Of a stretch of DNA of 64,000 bases, positions 35,521 to 45,738 are shown piece by piece (positions within the stretch are counted from its first letter, which is position 1; each line of letters begins with the position of its first letter). The notes beneath the pieces are model-generated. The model made no database searches. It saw only the letters and a list, made by a program, of their open reading frames with translations, and had not been told where the DNA came from. The position numbers and the translations under genes are program-made. The stretch is from Pseudaquidulcibacter sp041917055. GTDB lineage: Bacteria > Pseudomonadota > Alphaproteobacteria > Caulobacterales > Aquidulcibacteraceae. The DNA lies in NCBI GenBank assembly GCA_041917055.1, contig JAYRYJ010000009.1, positions 1-64,000 on the forward strand, in the 5' to 3' direction.

Positions 35521-36735
35521 CTATGGGCGTGGTGGATAGCCAGCCGCAGTCAAAGCATCAATAATTTCTTGGGTATGGCGCGCGTCACGGCTTTCGACCA
35601 TTATGTCAAATTCCGCACCTTTTGCAGGGACATCAAGTGCCAAGCGATTATGGGCAACCTCAATAATATTGCCACCCGTTTCACCAATAACACGCGAAAC
35701 AAGGGCCAAAAGACCGGGTCTATCGTCACCGATAATGCGCATTCTAACAATACGTTGTTCGCGCACTAATGAACGCGTCAAAACACTCGCTAAAAGGCGT
35801 GAATCAATATTGCCACCGGAAAGAATAAGGCCGACTTTTTTACCTTTAAATCGCCAAGGATAAGCCAAAAGTGCAGCAAGGCCCGCCGCCCCCGCACCTT
35901 CGGACACGGTTTTTTCGACATTGCAGAAAAGATTTATGGCCTGTTCCATATCGGCTTCTTCAACCGGCAAAACTTCGCGCACAAGCTCACGGCAAATCTC
36001 AAGCGGTATTTGACCGACGAATTTAACGGCTATGCCTTCGGCAATTGTTTGACCTTCACATTTTACGTCTTGCAATTGGCGTAATGCGCCGTCCATTGAC
36101 GGATACATGGCGGGTTCAACCCCGATAATGTCAATCTTCGGGCTTATTGCCTTTGCCGCCACGGCAACACCGGCAATTAGGCCGCCACCACCGACCGGAA
36201 CGACAATAACGTCTAAATCCGGCTTATCTTCTAACATTTCAAGGCCAATTGTGCCCTGACCTGCTATTACCAATTTATCATCAAACGGCGGAATAAAAAC
36301 AAGGTTTTCTTCATCGCAAATTTTATGGGCATGGTCTGATGCCTCAACCAAAGTATTGCCGTGAATAATGACGCGCGCACCGTGTCTTTGGGTATGTTCA
36401 ATTTTGGTGAATGGCGTGCCTTTCGGCATTACGATTGTGGCAGGTATTCCAAGTCGCGCCGCGTGATATGCAACACCTTGCGCATGGTTTCCCGCGCTCA
36501 TGGCGATTACGCCACGTTTTCTTTCGTCTTCATTTAGATTCAACAGGCGGTTTAATGCGCCACGCTCTTTAAAGGCGGCGGTAAATTGCAGGTTTTCAAA
36601 CTTAATCCAAACTTCTGCGCCCGTAATATCCGACAATGTTTTTGAATAATTCAAAGGCGTGCGGTGCACTTTACCGGCAATGAGTTTTTGCGCGGCTTTT
36701 ATATCGTCTAAAGTAACGGGTAAAGGATTAGTCAT
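35521..36735 (-). CDS. ilvA: Threonine ammonia-lyase
   Basis: PLP enzyme converting threonine into 2-oxobutanoate and ammonia, the first step to isoleucine. The PLP Lys is in FTAAFKERGALNRLL (about residues 52-66); PVGGGGLIAG holds the phosphate and LILSGGNID lies near the end of the catalytic domain. A single ACT domain (about 325-404, MRIIGDDRPGLLALVSRVI) should bind a regulatory amino acid. The short, one-ACT form may be catabolic (TdcB-like) or biosynthetic. I choose the ATG at 36735 over a TTG at 36750. Confidence 0.92.
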   Translation of the reverse strand: MTNPLPVTLDDIKAAQKLIAGKVHRTPLNYSKTLSDITGAEVWIKFENLQFTAAFKERGALNRLLNLNEDERKRGVIAMSAGNHAQGVAYHAARLGIPATIVMPKGTPFTKIEHTQRHGARVIIHGNTLVEASDHAHKICDEENLVFIPPFDDKLVIAGQGTIGLEMLEDKPDLDVIVVPVGGGGLIAGVAVAAKAISPKIDIIGVEPAMYPSMDGALRQLQDVKCEGQTIAEGIAVKFVGQIPLEICRELVREVLPVEEADMEQAINLFCNVEKTVSEGAGAAGLAALLAYPWRFKGKKVGLILSGGNIDSRLLASVLTRSLVREQRIVRMRIIGDDRPGLLALVSRVIGETGGNIIEVAHNRLALDVPAKGAEFDIMVESRDARHTQEIIDALTAAGYPPRP

Positions 36736-36802
36736 ATTGGTGCGGTGCAATAAGTTGAAAGCGCCTATTAATCAAGGTTTGAAACCAAATGCACTGTAAA
36801 TT

Positions 36803-37999
36803 CTATGTTTCGAGAGCGCCAAGTTTTGGCTTAACCATAGGAATGGTCAACATCGTACTCATAACCGCCATCAAAAGTGTGGCGGTGAAGGTTTCATTAG
36901 TGATTATTTGCTTATCCAAAAGAATATTGACGAAAATAATCATAATCAGTGCCTTGGTCTGTAAAAGCCAACCGATTATATAGGCTTCATTCTTCTTCCA
37001 TTTAAGAATTGAACCCGCAATTTTTATGCCGATTAATTTTCCTGCCACTGACAAGAAAAGCAATAAGAAGGCCGCGGCAAAGACCGTTACACCACCAACA
37101 TCCCATTTGGTTCTTAAGCCAGTGGAAAGGAAGAAAACCGGCATAATCGCAAGCAATATATGACCGCGGAACATATCCATTTTTTCTTGATTAAACCATT
37201 TGGCATCAAGAATTGCGCCCGCCAAAAATGCGCCGACCATGTAATGTAGGCCTGCCCAATCTGCAACAAAACCGGATGCCGCAAGCCAGATAAGGGCGAA
37301 ATACCATCTGTCGCTTTCCTCGATCTTCGCCATAATTTTACGCACTAAATACGCCACAACACCAAAGCCGATTAAAAAGCCCAATTGGCGACCGACGCGT
37401 TCCCAATCAAGGAGGATAATTGCCAAAACGCCCCAAATGGCAATGTCATCAAGGCTGGCATATCGCAAAATCCTTTGCCCCAACGGTTTGCGTAGGATTT
37501 CCAATTTTTCCATAAAAAGCACGAGGATTGGTAAGGCGGTAACAGCACAGGCCATGCCAATGCCTAAAATGAATTGCCATTTTTGACCTTTTGGCCCAAT
37601 CCAACCATTTGAGAAAGAAAGCATTATGATTGCGCCAATTGCACCCAATAACAATGGTGCGCCCAACGCAAGACCCGCCGTAATTCCGCTTTCACGGCGA
37701 TTTTGCCATGCTTTTTCAATATCAAGTTCAATCCCCGCGATGAAAACGAAAATCATCACCGCCCACCAAGCGATGCCGTTTAACGCGCCAATTACTTTTG
37801 GGTTGAAAACAAATTCATAATATTGCGGAAAAACCGCGCCCAATATTCCGGGGCCAAGTAATATGCCGCCGATAATCTGCACCACAACAAGCGGCGCATA
37901 ATAATCAGTCTTGAAAACCCGCCATACTAAATATGGCACGGTAAAGATAATAAGCATCGCAATCAGAAAGATTTCTGATGTCGTCATTTCGATATGCAT
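36803..37999 (-). CDS. Cation:proton antiporter, CPA2/Kef type
   Basis: Inner-membrane antiporter of the CPA2 family with about 12 hydrophobic segments in 398 residues. GGILLGPGILG (about residues 44-54), FIAGIELDIE (about 85-94), a central ASLDDIAIWG with paired Asp, and FLSTGLRTKWD fit the family. There is no TrkA-N or other cytoplasmic regulatory domain, so it resembles short NapA/GerN-type proteins. Substrate may be Na+ or K+. GGGGGC precedes the ATG. Confidence 0.88.
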   Translation of the reverse strand: MHIEMTTSEIFLIAMLIIFTVPYLVWRVFKTDYYAPLVVVQIIGGILLGPGILGAVFPQYYEFVFNPKVIGALNGIAWWAVMIFVFIAGIELDIEKAWQNRRESGITAGLALGAPLLLGAIGAIIMLSFSNGWIGPKGQKWQFILGIGMACAVTALPILVLFMEKLEILRKPLGQRILRYASLDDIAIWGVLAIILLDWERVGRQLGFLIGFGVVAYLVRKIMAKIEESDRWYFALIWLAASGFVADWAGLHYMVGAFLAGAILDAKWFNQEKMDMFRGHILLAIMPVFFLSTGLRTKWDVGGVTVFAAAFLLLFLSVAGKLIGIKIAGSILKWKKNEAYIIGWLLQTKALIMIIFVNILLDKQIITNETFTATLLMAVMSTMLTIPMVKPKLGALET

Positions 38000-38029
38000 T
38001 TTGCCCCCGCATGCGCGATATAATTTTGG

Positions 38030-39970
38030 CTACTTAATACCGAATATTTCTTTGAAGAAAAGGGTTTCCGCCTCTCTTTGTGCATCACGGTTTGATTTTT
38101 TGGCAAAGCCATGACCTTCGTCATTGGCAAGCATGTACCAAACTTTCCCGCCATTAGAACGAACCTTGGCAACTATCTGTTCGGCTTCTGATTGCGGTAC
38201 GCGCGGGTCGTTTTTGCCCTGAATTACAAACAAAGGCTTCGTGATTTTATGGGCATTATTCAAAGGCGCGATTTTTTCCATGAATTCACGCATTTTAGGG
38301 TCACGCTCATCGCCATATTCAACGCGTCGCAAATCGCGGCGATAGCTTTGGGTGTTTTCGAGGAAAGTGACATAATTTGAGATACCAACAATATCGACGC
38401 CACCCGCAAGCCTATCATTATAATTGGTCATAGAGGCCAAAACCATATAGCCGCCATATGAACCGCCATAAACAGCGACTTTTGATTTGTCTAAATTGGG
38501 TTGGGTTTCAATCCAATCAAGCAAAGCACCAATATCTTTCACGCTGTCTTCGCGTTTGTAACCATTATCTAAATCGACATAGTTTTTGCCATATCCGGTT
38601 GAACCGCGAACATTCGGCACAATAACGGCGGCATCTAATTCCTTGAGCCAGTAATTATAAGTGCTTGAAAAATTCGGTTGTGACTGACTTTCGGGGCCGC
38701 CGTGAATTGAGATAATTACGGGGTGTTTGCCACTGGTCTTAGGTTCATAAACAAAAGCCGGAATTTTGCGTTTTGCGCCATTCACTTCGTCAAAAGTTGG
38801 ATAGCGAACCAATTTTGGTGTTACGAAACTCTTTGGATTAAGGCCGCCGATTTCACTTTCGGTCCATTGCGCCAGTTTTTTGCTTTTTAAATCATAAACA
38901 AAAACATCCGATGGTGTGGTTGCAGTGGAAACCGAAATGCCAAGTTTGGTTACTGCATCATTCCATCTTATACCGCCAACAGTTCCGACAGGGAGATTAA
39001 TCGGTTTTGCGGCGGAAATATTAACGGCGTTGCCAAGATAGATTTTGGAAATACCGTCTTCATTAGTGCCGAATAAAACTTTTTTATAATCGGGCGAAAG
39101 GCCAATTCCTGTAACGTCCCAGTTTATTTTTGGTGTGACACGGGTGCGTTTCTGGGTTTTTAAGTTTAAATTGACTCCATAGGCAAAATCCGAATTTTCA
39201 TCAGTAACCAAAAGCACGTTGTTGCCGTCTTTGGTGAAAGAACCACCGTCATACGAAACATTCAATTCAGGCGTTAGCTCATTCAAATTGCCGCTTGCGA
39301 TATCATAAAGAAAGCGTTTGGATTTTGTGACGGAAACATATTGCCCCATCAAAAGCTGTTTGCCATCAGGTGAAAATTCGATTGCGCCGTATGATCCTTC
39401 TTTGGAAAATAGAATTTTTTTGCTTTCCGGTTTATCAACTTCCATCATCACAATATCGCGCATGGCAGATTTATCGCGCGATACCGACCAAACAGCGTAT
39501 TTCCCGTCATCGGAAAACAAAATGCCATCATTGCGGGTTCCTGCCTCAGTTAATTGGCGGGTTTCGCCGCTGTCCAAATCATAAAGATAGAATTGATGAA
39601 ATTCGTCGCCGCCTTTGTCTTTGGAAAACACAAATTGATTGTGTTTAGGGCGCATTTGTGCGCCGCCGACCGGTTCGGAATAATAGGTCAATTGATTGCG
39701 CGCGCCTTTTGGAATTTTCACCAAATGGATTTGGTTTGCTTCACCAAAACGTGTTGAAATCAAAACTTGACCCGATTTTGTGAAACCGACAATGCCGGCA
39801 GAGCGAACATTTTGATATTGGATTAGTTTTTCACGAACATTATCAGGCGTTATTGGTACATTTTCCATGACCAATTGACCCTGTGTGCGTTTTATGACTT
39901 CCTGCGCCGACAATGGCGTGCTGATGGCAGTTGAAACAAATAAAGCCAAAAATAGATTGCGATTTTTCAC
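38030..39970 (-). CDS. S9-family prolyl oligopeptidase-like peptidase, secreted
   Basis: Periplasmic serine peptidase. A signal peptide (about residues 1-22, cut near LSAQE) is followed by a WD40/propeller-like domain (about 50-385) with repeats such as FSDDGKYAVWSVSRD and FSPDGKQLLMG. The alpha/beta-hydrolase domain (about 390-646) has GGSYGGYM with the catalytic Ser, GKNDPRVP with Asp and DEGHGF with His. The start is a GTG at 39970 behind GGGGTAAAGG. It stands next to the antiporter gene with 30 bases between. Confidence 0.93.
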   Translation of the reverse strand: MKNRNLFLALFVSTAISTPLSAQEVIKRTQGQLVMENVPITPDNVREKLIQYQNVRSAGIVGFTKSGQVLISTRFGEANQIHLVKIPKGARNQLTYYSEPVGGAQMRPKHNQFVFSKDKGGDEFHQFYLYDLDSGETRQLTEAGTRNDGILFSDDGKYAVWSVSRDKSAMRDIVMMEVDKPESKKILFSKEGSYGAIEFSPDGKQLLMGQYVSVTKSKRFLYDIASGNLNELTPELNVSYDGGSFTKDGNNVLLVTDENSDFAYGVNLNLKTQKRTRVTPKINWDVTGIGLSPDYKKVLFGTNEDGISKIYLGNAVNISAAKPINLPVGTVGGIRWNDAVTKLGISVSTATTPSDVFVYDLKSKKLAQWTESEIGGLNPKSFVTPKLVRYPTFDEVNGAKRKIPAFVYEPKTSGKHPVIISIHGGPESQSQPNFSSTYNYWLKELDAAVIVPNVRGSTGYGKNYVDLDNGYKREDSVKDIGALLDWIETQPNLDKSKVAVYGGSYGGYMVLASMTNYNDRLAGGVDIVGISNYVTFLENTQSYRRDLRRVEYGDERDPKMREFMEKIAPLNNAHKITKPLFVIQGKNDPRVPQSEAEQIVAKVRSNGGKVWYMLANDEGHGFAKKSNRDAQREAETLFFKEIFGIK

Positions 39971-40033
39971 CCTTTACCCCTTTGTTTTATGTAATTATTA
40001 GCCGAAATTCGAGGCAAATTGAATTAAAAAAAT

Positions 40034-41389
40034 TTAATCCTCATCATGTTCGCCAATTTTGACACCTGCGGCGAAAGATTTTGCCTCAATCGGCTGAAAC
40101 CTAATCGGTGCCTGGCCCGCAAGAACTGATTTCATACGCACAATATCAAGCGTGTTTTGTATGCGCGATACCGCAAGTGTTGCCACTGCATTACCGACAA
40201 AATTGGTAATTGCGCGGCATTCGGACATGAATCTATCTATGCCCAAAATTAATGCCATTCCCGCAATCGGCACACTAGGCACGACTGACAAAGTTGCTGC
40301 TAATGTTATGAAACCTGCGCCTGTTACACCCGCCGCGCCCTTTGATGAAACAATTGCAACCGAAAACAATAGGATTTGTTGTTCAATAGTAAGATGAGTA
40401 TTTGTTGCCTGTGCGATAAAAAGCGCCGCCAAAGTCAGATAAATATTTGTGCCATCAAGATTGAATGAATAGCCACTTGGCACCACCAAACCGACGGTTT
40501 CGCGTTTACACCCTAAACCTTCGAGTTTTTCCATGAGGCGCGGTAGAGCGGCTTCTGACGAAGATGTGCCCAAAACCAGAAATAATTCGTCTTTCAAATA
40601 AGCCAGTAATCGAAAAATCGAAAACCCAACCACGAGGCCGACCGCACCTAAAACCACTAAAACGAACAATGCCGACGTGAAATAGAATAGTCCGATTAGG
40701 CCAATTAAATCCCCGATTTTGTCTTTGCCATATTTGCCAATGGTGAAGGCAATTGCCCCAAATGCGCCAATCGGTGCCGCGCGCATCAATATATCGACCA
40801 TTTTGAAAACCGGGTATGAAATCGCATCAAGAAATGATACAATCGGCGCGCCTTTTTCGCCCACAGCGACCAATGCTATTCCGAATAGAACCGCAATGAA
40901 TAGGACCTGCAAAATATTGCCTTCGGCGAATGCAGACACCAAAGTATTGGGAATTATATCGAGAATAAATTTAACCAAATCGCTGTCATGTGCTTTTTGA
41001 GCGTATTTATTAACCTCGTCCATTTTCAATGTCGCGGGGTCAATATTCATTCCTGACCCGGGCGCAAAAACATTGGCAACAAAAATCCCGATAATCAGCG
41101 CCATTGTCGAAAAAACAAAGAAATAGGCAAAGGCAATTGCCGCCGTTGCACCAAAGCCTTTTAGATTTTGCATTCGCCCAATTCCGGTAGCGATTGTAAT
41201 GAAAATCACGGGTGCAATTATCATTTTGACGAGTTTTACAAAACCGTCGCCCAAAGGTTTAAGGCTTTCGCCGAAATGTGGAAAAAATATTCCAACCAAA
41301 ACCCCAAGCCCAATAGCGACCACAACTTGAAAATAAAGGCTTGTGAAAAAATTATGGCTGCGCGGTTTTGCTATATTATCTATCTGCAT
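40034..41389 (-). CDS. dctA: C4-dicarboxylate:cation symporter DctA
   Basis: Inner-membrane secondary carrier taking up succinate, fumarate and malate with protons or sodium. SSSEAALPRLMEKLE (hairpin 1), SGYSFNLDGTNIYLTLAALF (about residues 305-324) and GIDRFMSECRAITNFVGN (about 374-391) are diagnostic for the DAACS family and the DctA branch. Length (451) is standard. It is transcribed alone. Together with acs it suggests growth on organic acids. Confidence 0.95.
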   Translation of the reverse strand: MQIDNIAKPRSHNFFTSLYFQVVVAIGLGVLVGIFFPHFGESLKPLGDGFVKLVKMIIAPVIFITIATGIGRMQNLKGFGATAAIAFAYFFVFSTMALIIGIFVANVFAPGSGMNIDPATLKMDEVNKYAQKAHDSDLVKFILDIIPNTLVSAFAEGNILQVLFIAVLFGIALVAVGEKGAPIVSFLDAISYPVFKMVDILMRAAPIGAFGAIAFTIGKYGKDKIGDLIGLIGLFYFTSALFVLVVLGAVGLVVGFSIFRLLAYLKDELFLVLGTSSSEAALPRLMEKLEGLGCKRETVGLVVPSGYSFNLDGTNIYLTLAALFIAQATNTHLTIEQQILLFSVAIVSSKGAAGVTGAGFITLAATLSVVPSVPIAGMALILGIDRFMSECRAITNFVGNAVATLAVSRIQNTLDIVRMKSVLAGQAPIRFQPIEAKSFAAGVKIGEHDED

Positions 41390-41536
41390 CCTTAATTACT
41401 AAACCGAAATTCGAATAATGAAAACATTTTTGTTTTGACGATTTTTCCAACTGGGTGTAGCCTGAAACATCTAATCAAAGAAAAACAATAAGCCTTTGGC
41501 ATCTGGTTTCAATTTCGGGACGGTATGGAGGATTAA

Positions 41537-42370
41537 ATGCGTAAATTCTTAGTTTTGGCGTGCGCCGCTTCATTAACAATTCCGACTGCAACTACTGTTC
41601 ATGCTGAAGACAAAGGCATAATGTCGGGTTCTGTTGGGATTTTTGCGTGCGACGCGCCAGGTGACAAGCAAAAGAAAGGTGCGGTAATTGGTGCGGTTTT
41701 GGGTGGTGTTATTGCCAATAAAGTAGCCAAAGACAACAAAACCTTGGCAACCGTAATCGGTGCAGCGGTTGGCGGCGCAGTCGGTTCTTATTTCGGCTGT
41801 AGTCTTCAAAGAAAAGACCAAGAAAAAATGGCCGCCGATTCTGAACGCGCTTTGGCTTTGGGTGAAAATACGCGCTATACCAATGACGAAACCGGAATGA
41901 ATGTCGAAACCAAAGCAACGTCGACCATGTCAACCGCAAATCAGGATTTGGTGATTGCGAAAAATGTCGTAGCGCCGAAAAATCTTATTTTGGTTGGCTC
42001 TAAATATGTGACGGTTAAAGAAACCTATCTTAAAACTTCAACTTCCAAAAAAGCCAAGAAAATTTCAAAAATCGCAATGGATACTGAGCTTGAAGTTTTG
42101 GGGCAGACATCTGCCACCAACGGATTTGCGGCAATTAAATCAAATGGCGTTATTGCAGGCTATATTCCAATGGCGGATTTGAAACCTTTGGGTAAATTAA
42201 ATGCACCCAATACTCAGGCCTCGGGCAGTTTTAGAACCGTGAAAGTTCCGGTCACCGCCACCTGTCGTGAAGTCGTGCAAACCGTTGATTTCAAAGGTGA
42301 ATTAACCGAAAACGGTCGCGCCGCCCGCCAAGCCTGTGTCGGAAATGACGGGGTGTGGAAATCGATTTAA
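41537..42370 (+). CDS. Exported glycine-zipper protein with SH3-like domain
   Basis: A 277-residue exported protein. A signal peptide ends near VHAED (about residue 24). A glycine-zipper hairpin follows (about 47-88: GAVIGAVLGGVIANKVAKD and ATVIGAAVGGAVGSYFG), as in outer-membrane SlyB/RcnB-like proteins. Residues about 155-222 look like a bacterial SH3 domain (YVTVKETYLKTS to GYIPMADLKPLG). The last part has C-x15-to-25-C spaced cysteines. An envelope-attached protein is likely; its role is unknown. GGAGG precedes the ATG and a strong terminator follows. Confidence 0.82.
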   Translation: MRKFLVLACAASLTIPTATTVHAEDKGIMSGSVGIFACDAPGDKQKKGAVIGAVLGGVIANKVAKDNKTLATVIGAAVGGAVGSYFGCSLQRKDQEKMAADSERALALGENTRYTNDETGMNVETKATSTMSTANQDLVIAKNVVAPKNLILVGSKYVTVKETYLKTSTSKKAKKISKIAMDTELEVLGQTSATNGFAAIKSNGVIAGYIPMADLKPLGKLNAPNTQASGSFRTVKVPVTATCREVVQTVDFKGELTENGRAARQACVGNDGVWKSI

Positions 42371-42402
42371 TTCCAAGTCGAAAATAAAGATAAATATGAA
42401 AG

Positions 42403-42434
42403 AGAAGGGATTTACTAAGTCCCTTCTTTTTTTA
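42403..42434 (+). terminator. Terminator of the glycine-zipper gene
   Basis: AGAAGGGA (42403-42410) pairs with TCCCTTCT (42420-42427) around a 9-base loop and is followed by seven T. Strong intrinsic terminator. Confidence 0.9.
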
Positions 42435-42494
42435 TTGAATAAAAATACACTTTGCCGCATTTGCATAATATTAAAAAACGTTTAGGTTTCAAAA

Positions 42495-43595
42495 ATGGCG
42501 GGCGGAAATCAAATAGAAAATATGGCTGAAAGAAAAATCGAAGACCAATGGCTTCGTGATATTTGGTATTTTGGGGCGCAGTCGTCGGAATTAAAGCGTG
42601 GGAAGCAAATTCGTCGCATGGTTCTTGGTGAACCCGTATTATTCGGGCGCACACGTGACGGTGAGGTTTTCGCAATGCGCGATATTTGCCCGCATCGTCT
42701 TGTGCCATTATCGGCGGGGCGGCAAATTGACCATAATGGCGCGCCTGTAATTGAATGTCCTTATCATGGTTGGCGCTTTTCAACTAATGGGGTCTGTAAA
42801 CACATGCCTAGCCTGGTTGATGGTTCGCCCTATGACCCCGAAAAAGTGAAAGTGCGATATTATCCAACACATGAGGCCAATGGCATCGTTTTTGTCTATG
42901 TTTCATCAAATCCGCGTTTTTCGGGTGTGCCGGATTTGCCGCCGCCCGATTTAGGTATTCGCGCCGCAAAGCCAAAAGTTGTAGCGTCACGCATTTTCAA
43001 AGCGAATTTGGACAATACTGCCTATGGCCTTATGGACCCCGGTCATGTTGGCTATGTCCATTCGCAATGGTGGTGGCGACCACGGGCCATGAAATTGAAA
43101 ACCAAAGAAAAACTATTTGTTCCCGATCATCATGGATGGGCCATGGCGCGCCACGCGCCAAGCGGCAATTCGGTTGGCTATCGCGCATTGTTTGGCAATG
43201 ATGTTTCGACCGAAATTCGCTTTATGTTGCCGGGTTATAGATGGGAAATTGTAGAAAGTGGAAAGTCGCAATTGGTGGCACTTTCATGCATTTTGCCTTT
43301 AACTGAAAATGAAACCCTATTTGTCCAATTCACGTTTTGGGACAATACGCCAATTTTGAATCTTTTGATGCCATTATTGCCGTCAATGGTCAAAACTTTC
43401 CTTCGCCAAGATGGTGATATTGTTGGAATGCAGAGATTGGGAATGGAATTTCAAAAAACTATGCTTTGGATTGACGATTTGGATACACAATCACGCTGGT
43501 ATCTGAAACTCAAAAAAGAATGGCACAATTCGCGCGCTGAAAACCGTGAATTTAATAATCCGATTGTGCCGACAAAATTGACTTGGCGGTCATAA
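42495..43595 (+). CDS. Rieske non-haem iron oxygenase
   Basis: Alpha subunit of a ring-hydroxylating or demethylating oxygenase. The Rieske [2Fe-2S] ligands are Cys65, His67, Cys88 and His91 (CPHRL and CPYHGW). The mononuclear iron site is Asp181-x2-His184-x4-His189, with a typical Asp bridge. The 366-residue length and C-terminal domain fit the vanillate demethylase/phthalate dioxygenase group, so aromatic acid or methyl-ether substrates are possible. No reductase or ferredoxin lies nearby, so electrons must come from elsewhere. The first ATG (42495) is used; an ATG at 42522 is also possible. Confidence 0.9.
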   Translation: MAGGNQIENMAERKIEDQWLRDIWYFGAQSSELKRGKQIRRMVLGEPVLFGRTRDGEVFAMRDICPHRLVPLSAGRQIDHNGAPVIECPYHGWRFSTNGVCKHMPSLVDGSPYDPEKVKVRYYPTHEANGIVFVYVSSNPRFSGVPDLPPPDLGIRAAKPKVVASRIFKANLDNTAYGLMDPGHVGYVHSQWWWRPRAMKLKTKEKLFVPDHHGWAMARHAPSGNSVGYRALFGNDVSTEIRFMLPGYRWEIVESGKSQLVALSCILPLTENETLFVQFTFWDNTPILNLLMPLLPSMVKTFLRQDGDIVGMQRLGMEFQKTMLWIDDLDTQSRWYLKLKKEWHNSRAENREFNNPIVPTKLTWRS

Positions 43596-43683
43596 AATCC
43601 ATAACTTGATAATTCCCAAAACCGCGCTAATCTTGCCGTTTTTTTGCCATACTATTGAGTGAAATAGCGGCGGGAGCAAAAAA

Positions 43684-45729
43684 ATGCGTGGTCTATTATT
43701 ATTTGGTCTTTTCCTTTCGGCTTTGTTTTCATTTGAAACCGCCAAAGCGCAAAACAGCGATTTAGCAGATGTTTATAAAAGGGCGGTGACAGCTTTCACT
43801 GCAAAAGATTATGCTTTGTCTAGACAATTATATGAACAAGCATGTTCAATGGGCACAAGTGGCGAAACAATAATGCGTTCGTGCCTTGGTGCGGGTGTGC
43901 ATTATTATGATGGTCTAGGAATCGCAAAATCGCAAATAATGGCCAAACCGCTTTTGGAAAAAGCATGTGGACTTGGTGAACAATATTCTTGCTATTATGT
44001 TGGTGATATATTGTCGAAGGGCACAGCGGGTGTCAAAAATATTCCACTTTCGCGCACTTTTTATGAAAAAAGCTGCAATCTAAATTATGCCAAAGCGTGT
44101 GCTCAAATCGGTTATATGTTTGAACACGGCGAAGGCGGTGCCAAGGATTTAGCAAAGGCCAAGGAATTATACGAAAAGTCTTGCAATGGCGGCGACCCAA
44201 CCGGATGCAACAATTTCGGTGTTTTCTATGAAAAAGGAATAATTGTCACCAAAAACGCGCAAACCGCGTTTGGCCTTGTAAAAAAAGCCTGCGATGGAAA
44301 AAGCGGTCTTGGTTGCCAGAATCTTGGTATATATTACGAAAATGGAATTGGCACAGTAATTAATCCCGAACTTGCGCGCCAATCCTATGATGCGTCTTGC
44401 AAATTGGGGCATTACGCCGGATGCGCGTCAGTTGGTTATTTTCAAGAAATCGGTAAAGGCGGGGCAAAAGATTTTGCTACTGCCAAAAGTAATTACGAGA
44501 CCGCATGTACCGGCGGCAATGGTCACGGGTGCTCCAATCTCGGCGTGTTTTATGAATTTGGAAAAGGTGTCACTAAAGATTTGGCGAAAGCGGCGCAATT
44601 ATATGAAAAGGCCTGCAATTTACAAATCTCAAACGGCTGCAATAATTTGGGGTCGGTTTACGAATTTGGAAAAGGCGTCACCAAAGACATAGTTAAGGCG
44701 AAACTGAATTACGAAAAAGCATGTAACTTAGGATCACCCGATTCTTGTTCCCAATTGGGATATTTGGTCGAGATGGGAAATGGCGGTAATCCCGATTTGG
44801 TAAAAGCGCGCGCATTGTATGAAAAAGCCTGTAATCTAAATGACGCAATCGGCTGCAATAATTTCGCATTATTTTTGGAAAATGGAAAAGGCGGCGCAAA
44901 GGATTTGATTAAGGCCCAAACCAATTATTCCAAAGCCTGTGATAGAAGATATTTTGATGCGTGTGCATCCGCGGGCACGCTATTGGAAAAAGACGAATTA
45001 GGCAAAAAATTTGCCGAAGCGAATGCCAAGTATCAAATCGGTTGCGATAACAATAGTGGTCGTTCATGCATGAGGCTTGGTTATAATCAGGCCAAGGGAT
45101 TTGGCACAATTGTGAATTCACTTGCTGCATCCAAGTCATATGAAAAAGGCTGCAATCTAAATAATTCTTCTGCATGCAATAATTTGGGCTCACTTTATGC
45201 AAAAGGTGAGGGTGTCACAAAGGATTTGCCGAAAGCAATAGGGCTATACCAAAAGGCCTGTGACATGTCTTCTGGCATTGGGTGCCGAAACCTTGGCGAA
45301 AAATACGAATTGGGGAATGGGGTCGAACTTTCAAAACCCAAGGCTTTAAGCCTATATGAAAAAGCATGTGACTTTGGCGATATTACCGCGTGTAAGTATT
45401 CAGGTGCACTTTATATTAACGCGCCAACTGGCGTGTCTAAAGACTATGCTAAAGCAATGAAATTCAGCATGAAAGCGTGTGACGGCAAAAATGGCGATGC
45501 TTGTAGCAATGTTGGAACTTTGAATAGCAATGGTTGGGGCGTCGGATTAAACCACCAAGTCGCGCGCGACTATTTCAATAAAGCGTGCGTATTGAATAGC
45601 GCGACCGGATGTTTCAATCTTGCTTTATATCACGAAAAGGGTCTTGGCGGTCCTGTTTCACCAAGTGATGCCAAATTTAATTATTCCAAAGCCTGTGGCC
45701 TTGGTTATAAAGATGCATGCAATAAATAG
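43684..45729 (+). CDS. Secreted Cys-rich Sel1-repeat protein
   Basis: An exported solenoid of 681 residues. A signal peptide (about residues 1-22, cut near AKAQN) is followed by Sel1-like helical pairs of about 36 residues through to the C-terminus. I count 18 paired cysteines, nearly all in a C-x7-C pattern such as EKSCNLNYAKAC, joining neighbouring helices as in the Helicobacter Hcp proteins. These are disulphide-bonded periplasmic or secreted scaffolds for protein contacts. The next gene, another exported protein, starts 9 bases after the stop and is likely co-transcribed. GGCGGGAGC precedes the ATG. Confidence 0.93.
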   Translation: MRGLLLFGLFLSALFSFETAKAQNSDLADVYKRAVTAFTAKDYALSRQLYEQACSMGTSGETIMRSCLGAGVHYYDGLGIAKSQIMAKPLLEKACGLGEQYSCYYVGDILSKGTAGVKNIPLSRTFYEKSCNLNYAKACAQIGYMFEHGEGGAKDLAKAKELYEKSCNGGDPTGCNNFGVFYEKGIIVTKNAQTAFGLVKKACDGKSGLGCQNLGIYYENGIGTVINPELARQSYDASCKLGHYAGCASVGYFQEIGKGGAKDFATAKSNYETACTGGNGHGCSNLGVFYEFGKGVTKDLAKAAQLYEKACNLQISNGCNNLGSVYEFGKGVTKDIVKAKLNYEKACNLGSPDSCSQLGYLVEMGNGGNPDLVKARALYEKACNLNDAIGCNNFALFLENGKGGAKDLIKAQTNYSKACDRRYFDACASAGTLLEKDELGKKFAEANAKYQIGCDNNSGRSCMRLGYNQAKGFGTIVNSLAASKSYEKGCNLNNSSACNNLGSLYAKGEGVTKDLPKAIGLYQKACDMSSGIGCRNLGEKYELGNGVELSKPKALSLYEKACDFGDITACKYSGALYINAPTGVSKDYAKAMKFSMKACDGKNGDACSNVGTLNSNGWGVGLNHQVARDYFNKACVLNSATGCFNLALYHEKGLGGPVSPSDAKFNYSKACGLGYKDACNK

Positions 45730-45738
45730 GGGACGAAA

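Noticed and set aside
43750..45720. CRISPR-like spacing of repeats
   Set aside because: The roughly 108-base periodicity comes from Sel1 protein repeats in an open frame; the DNA units are too divergent.
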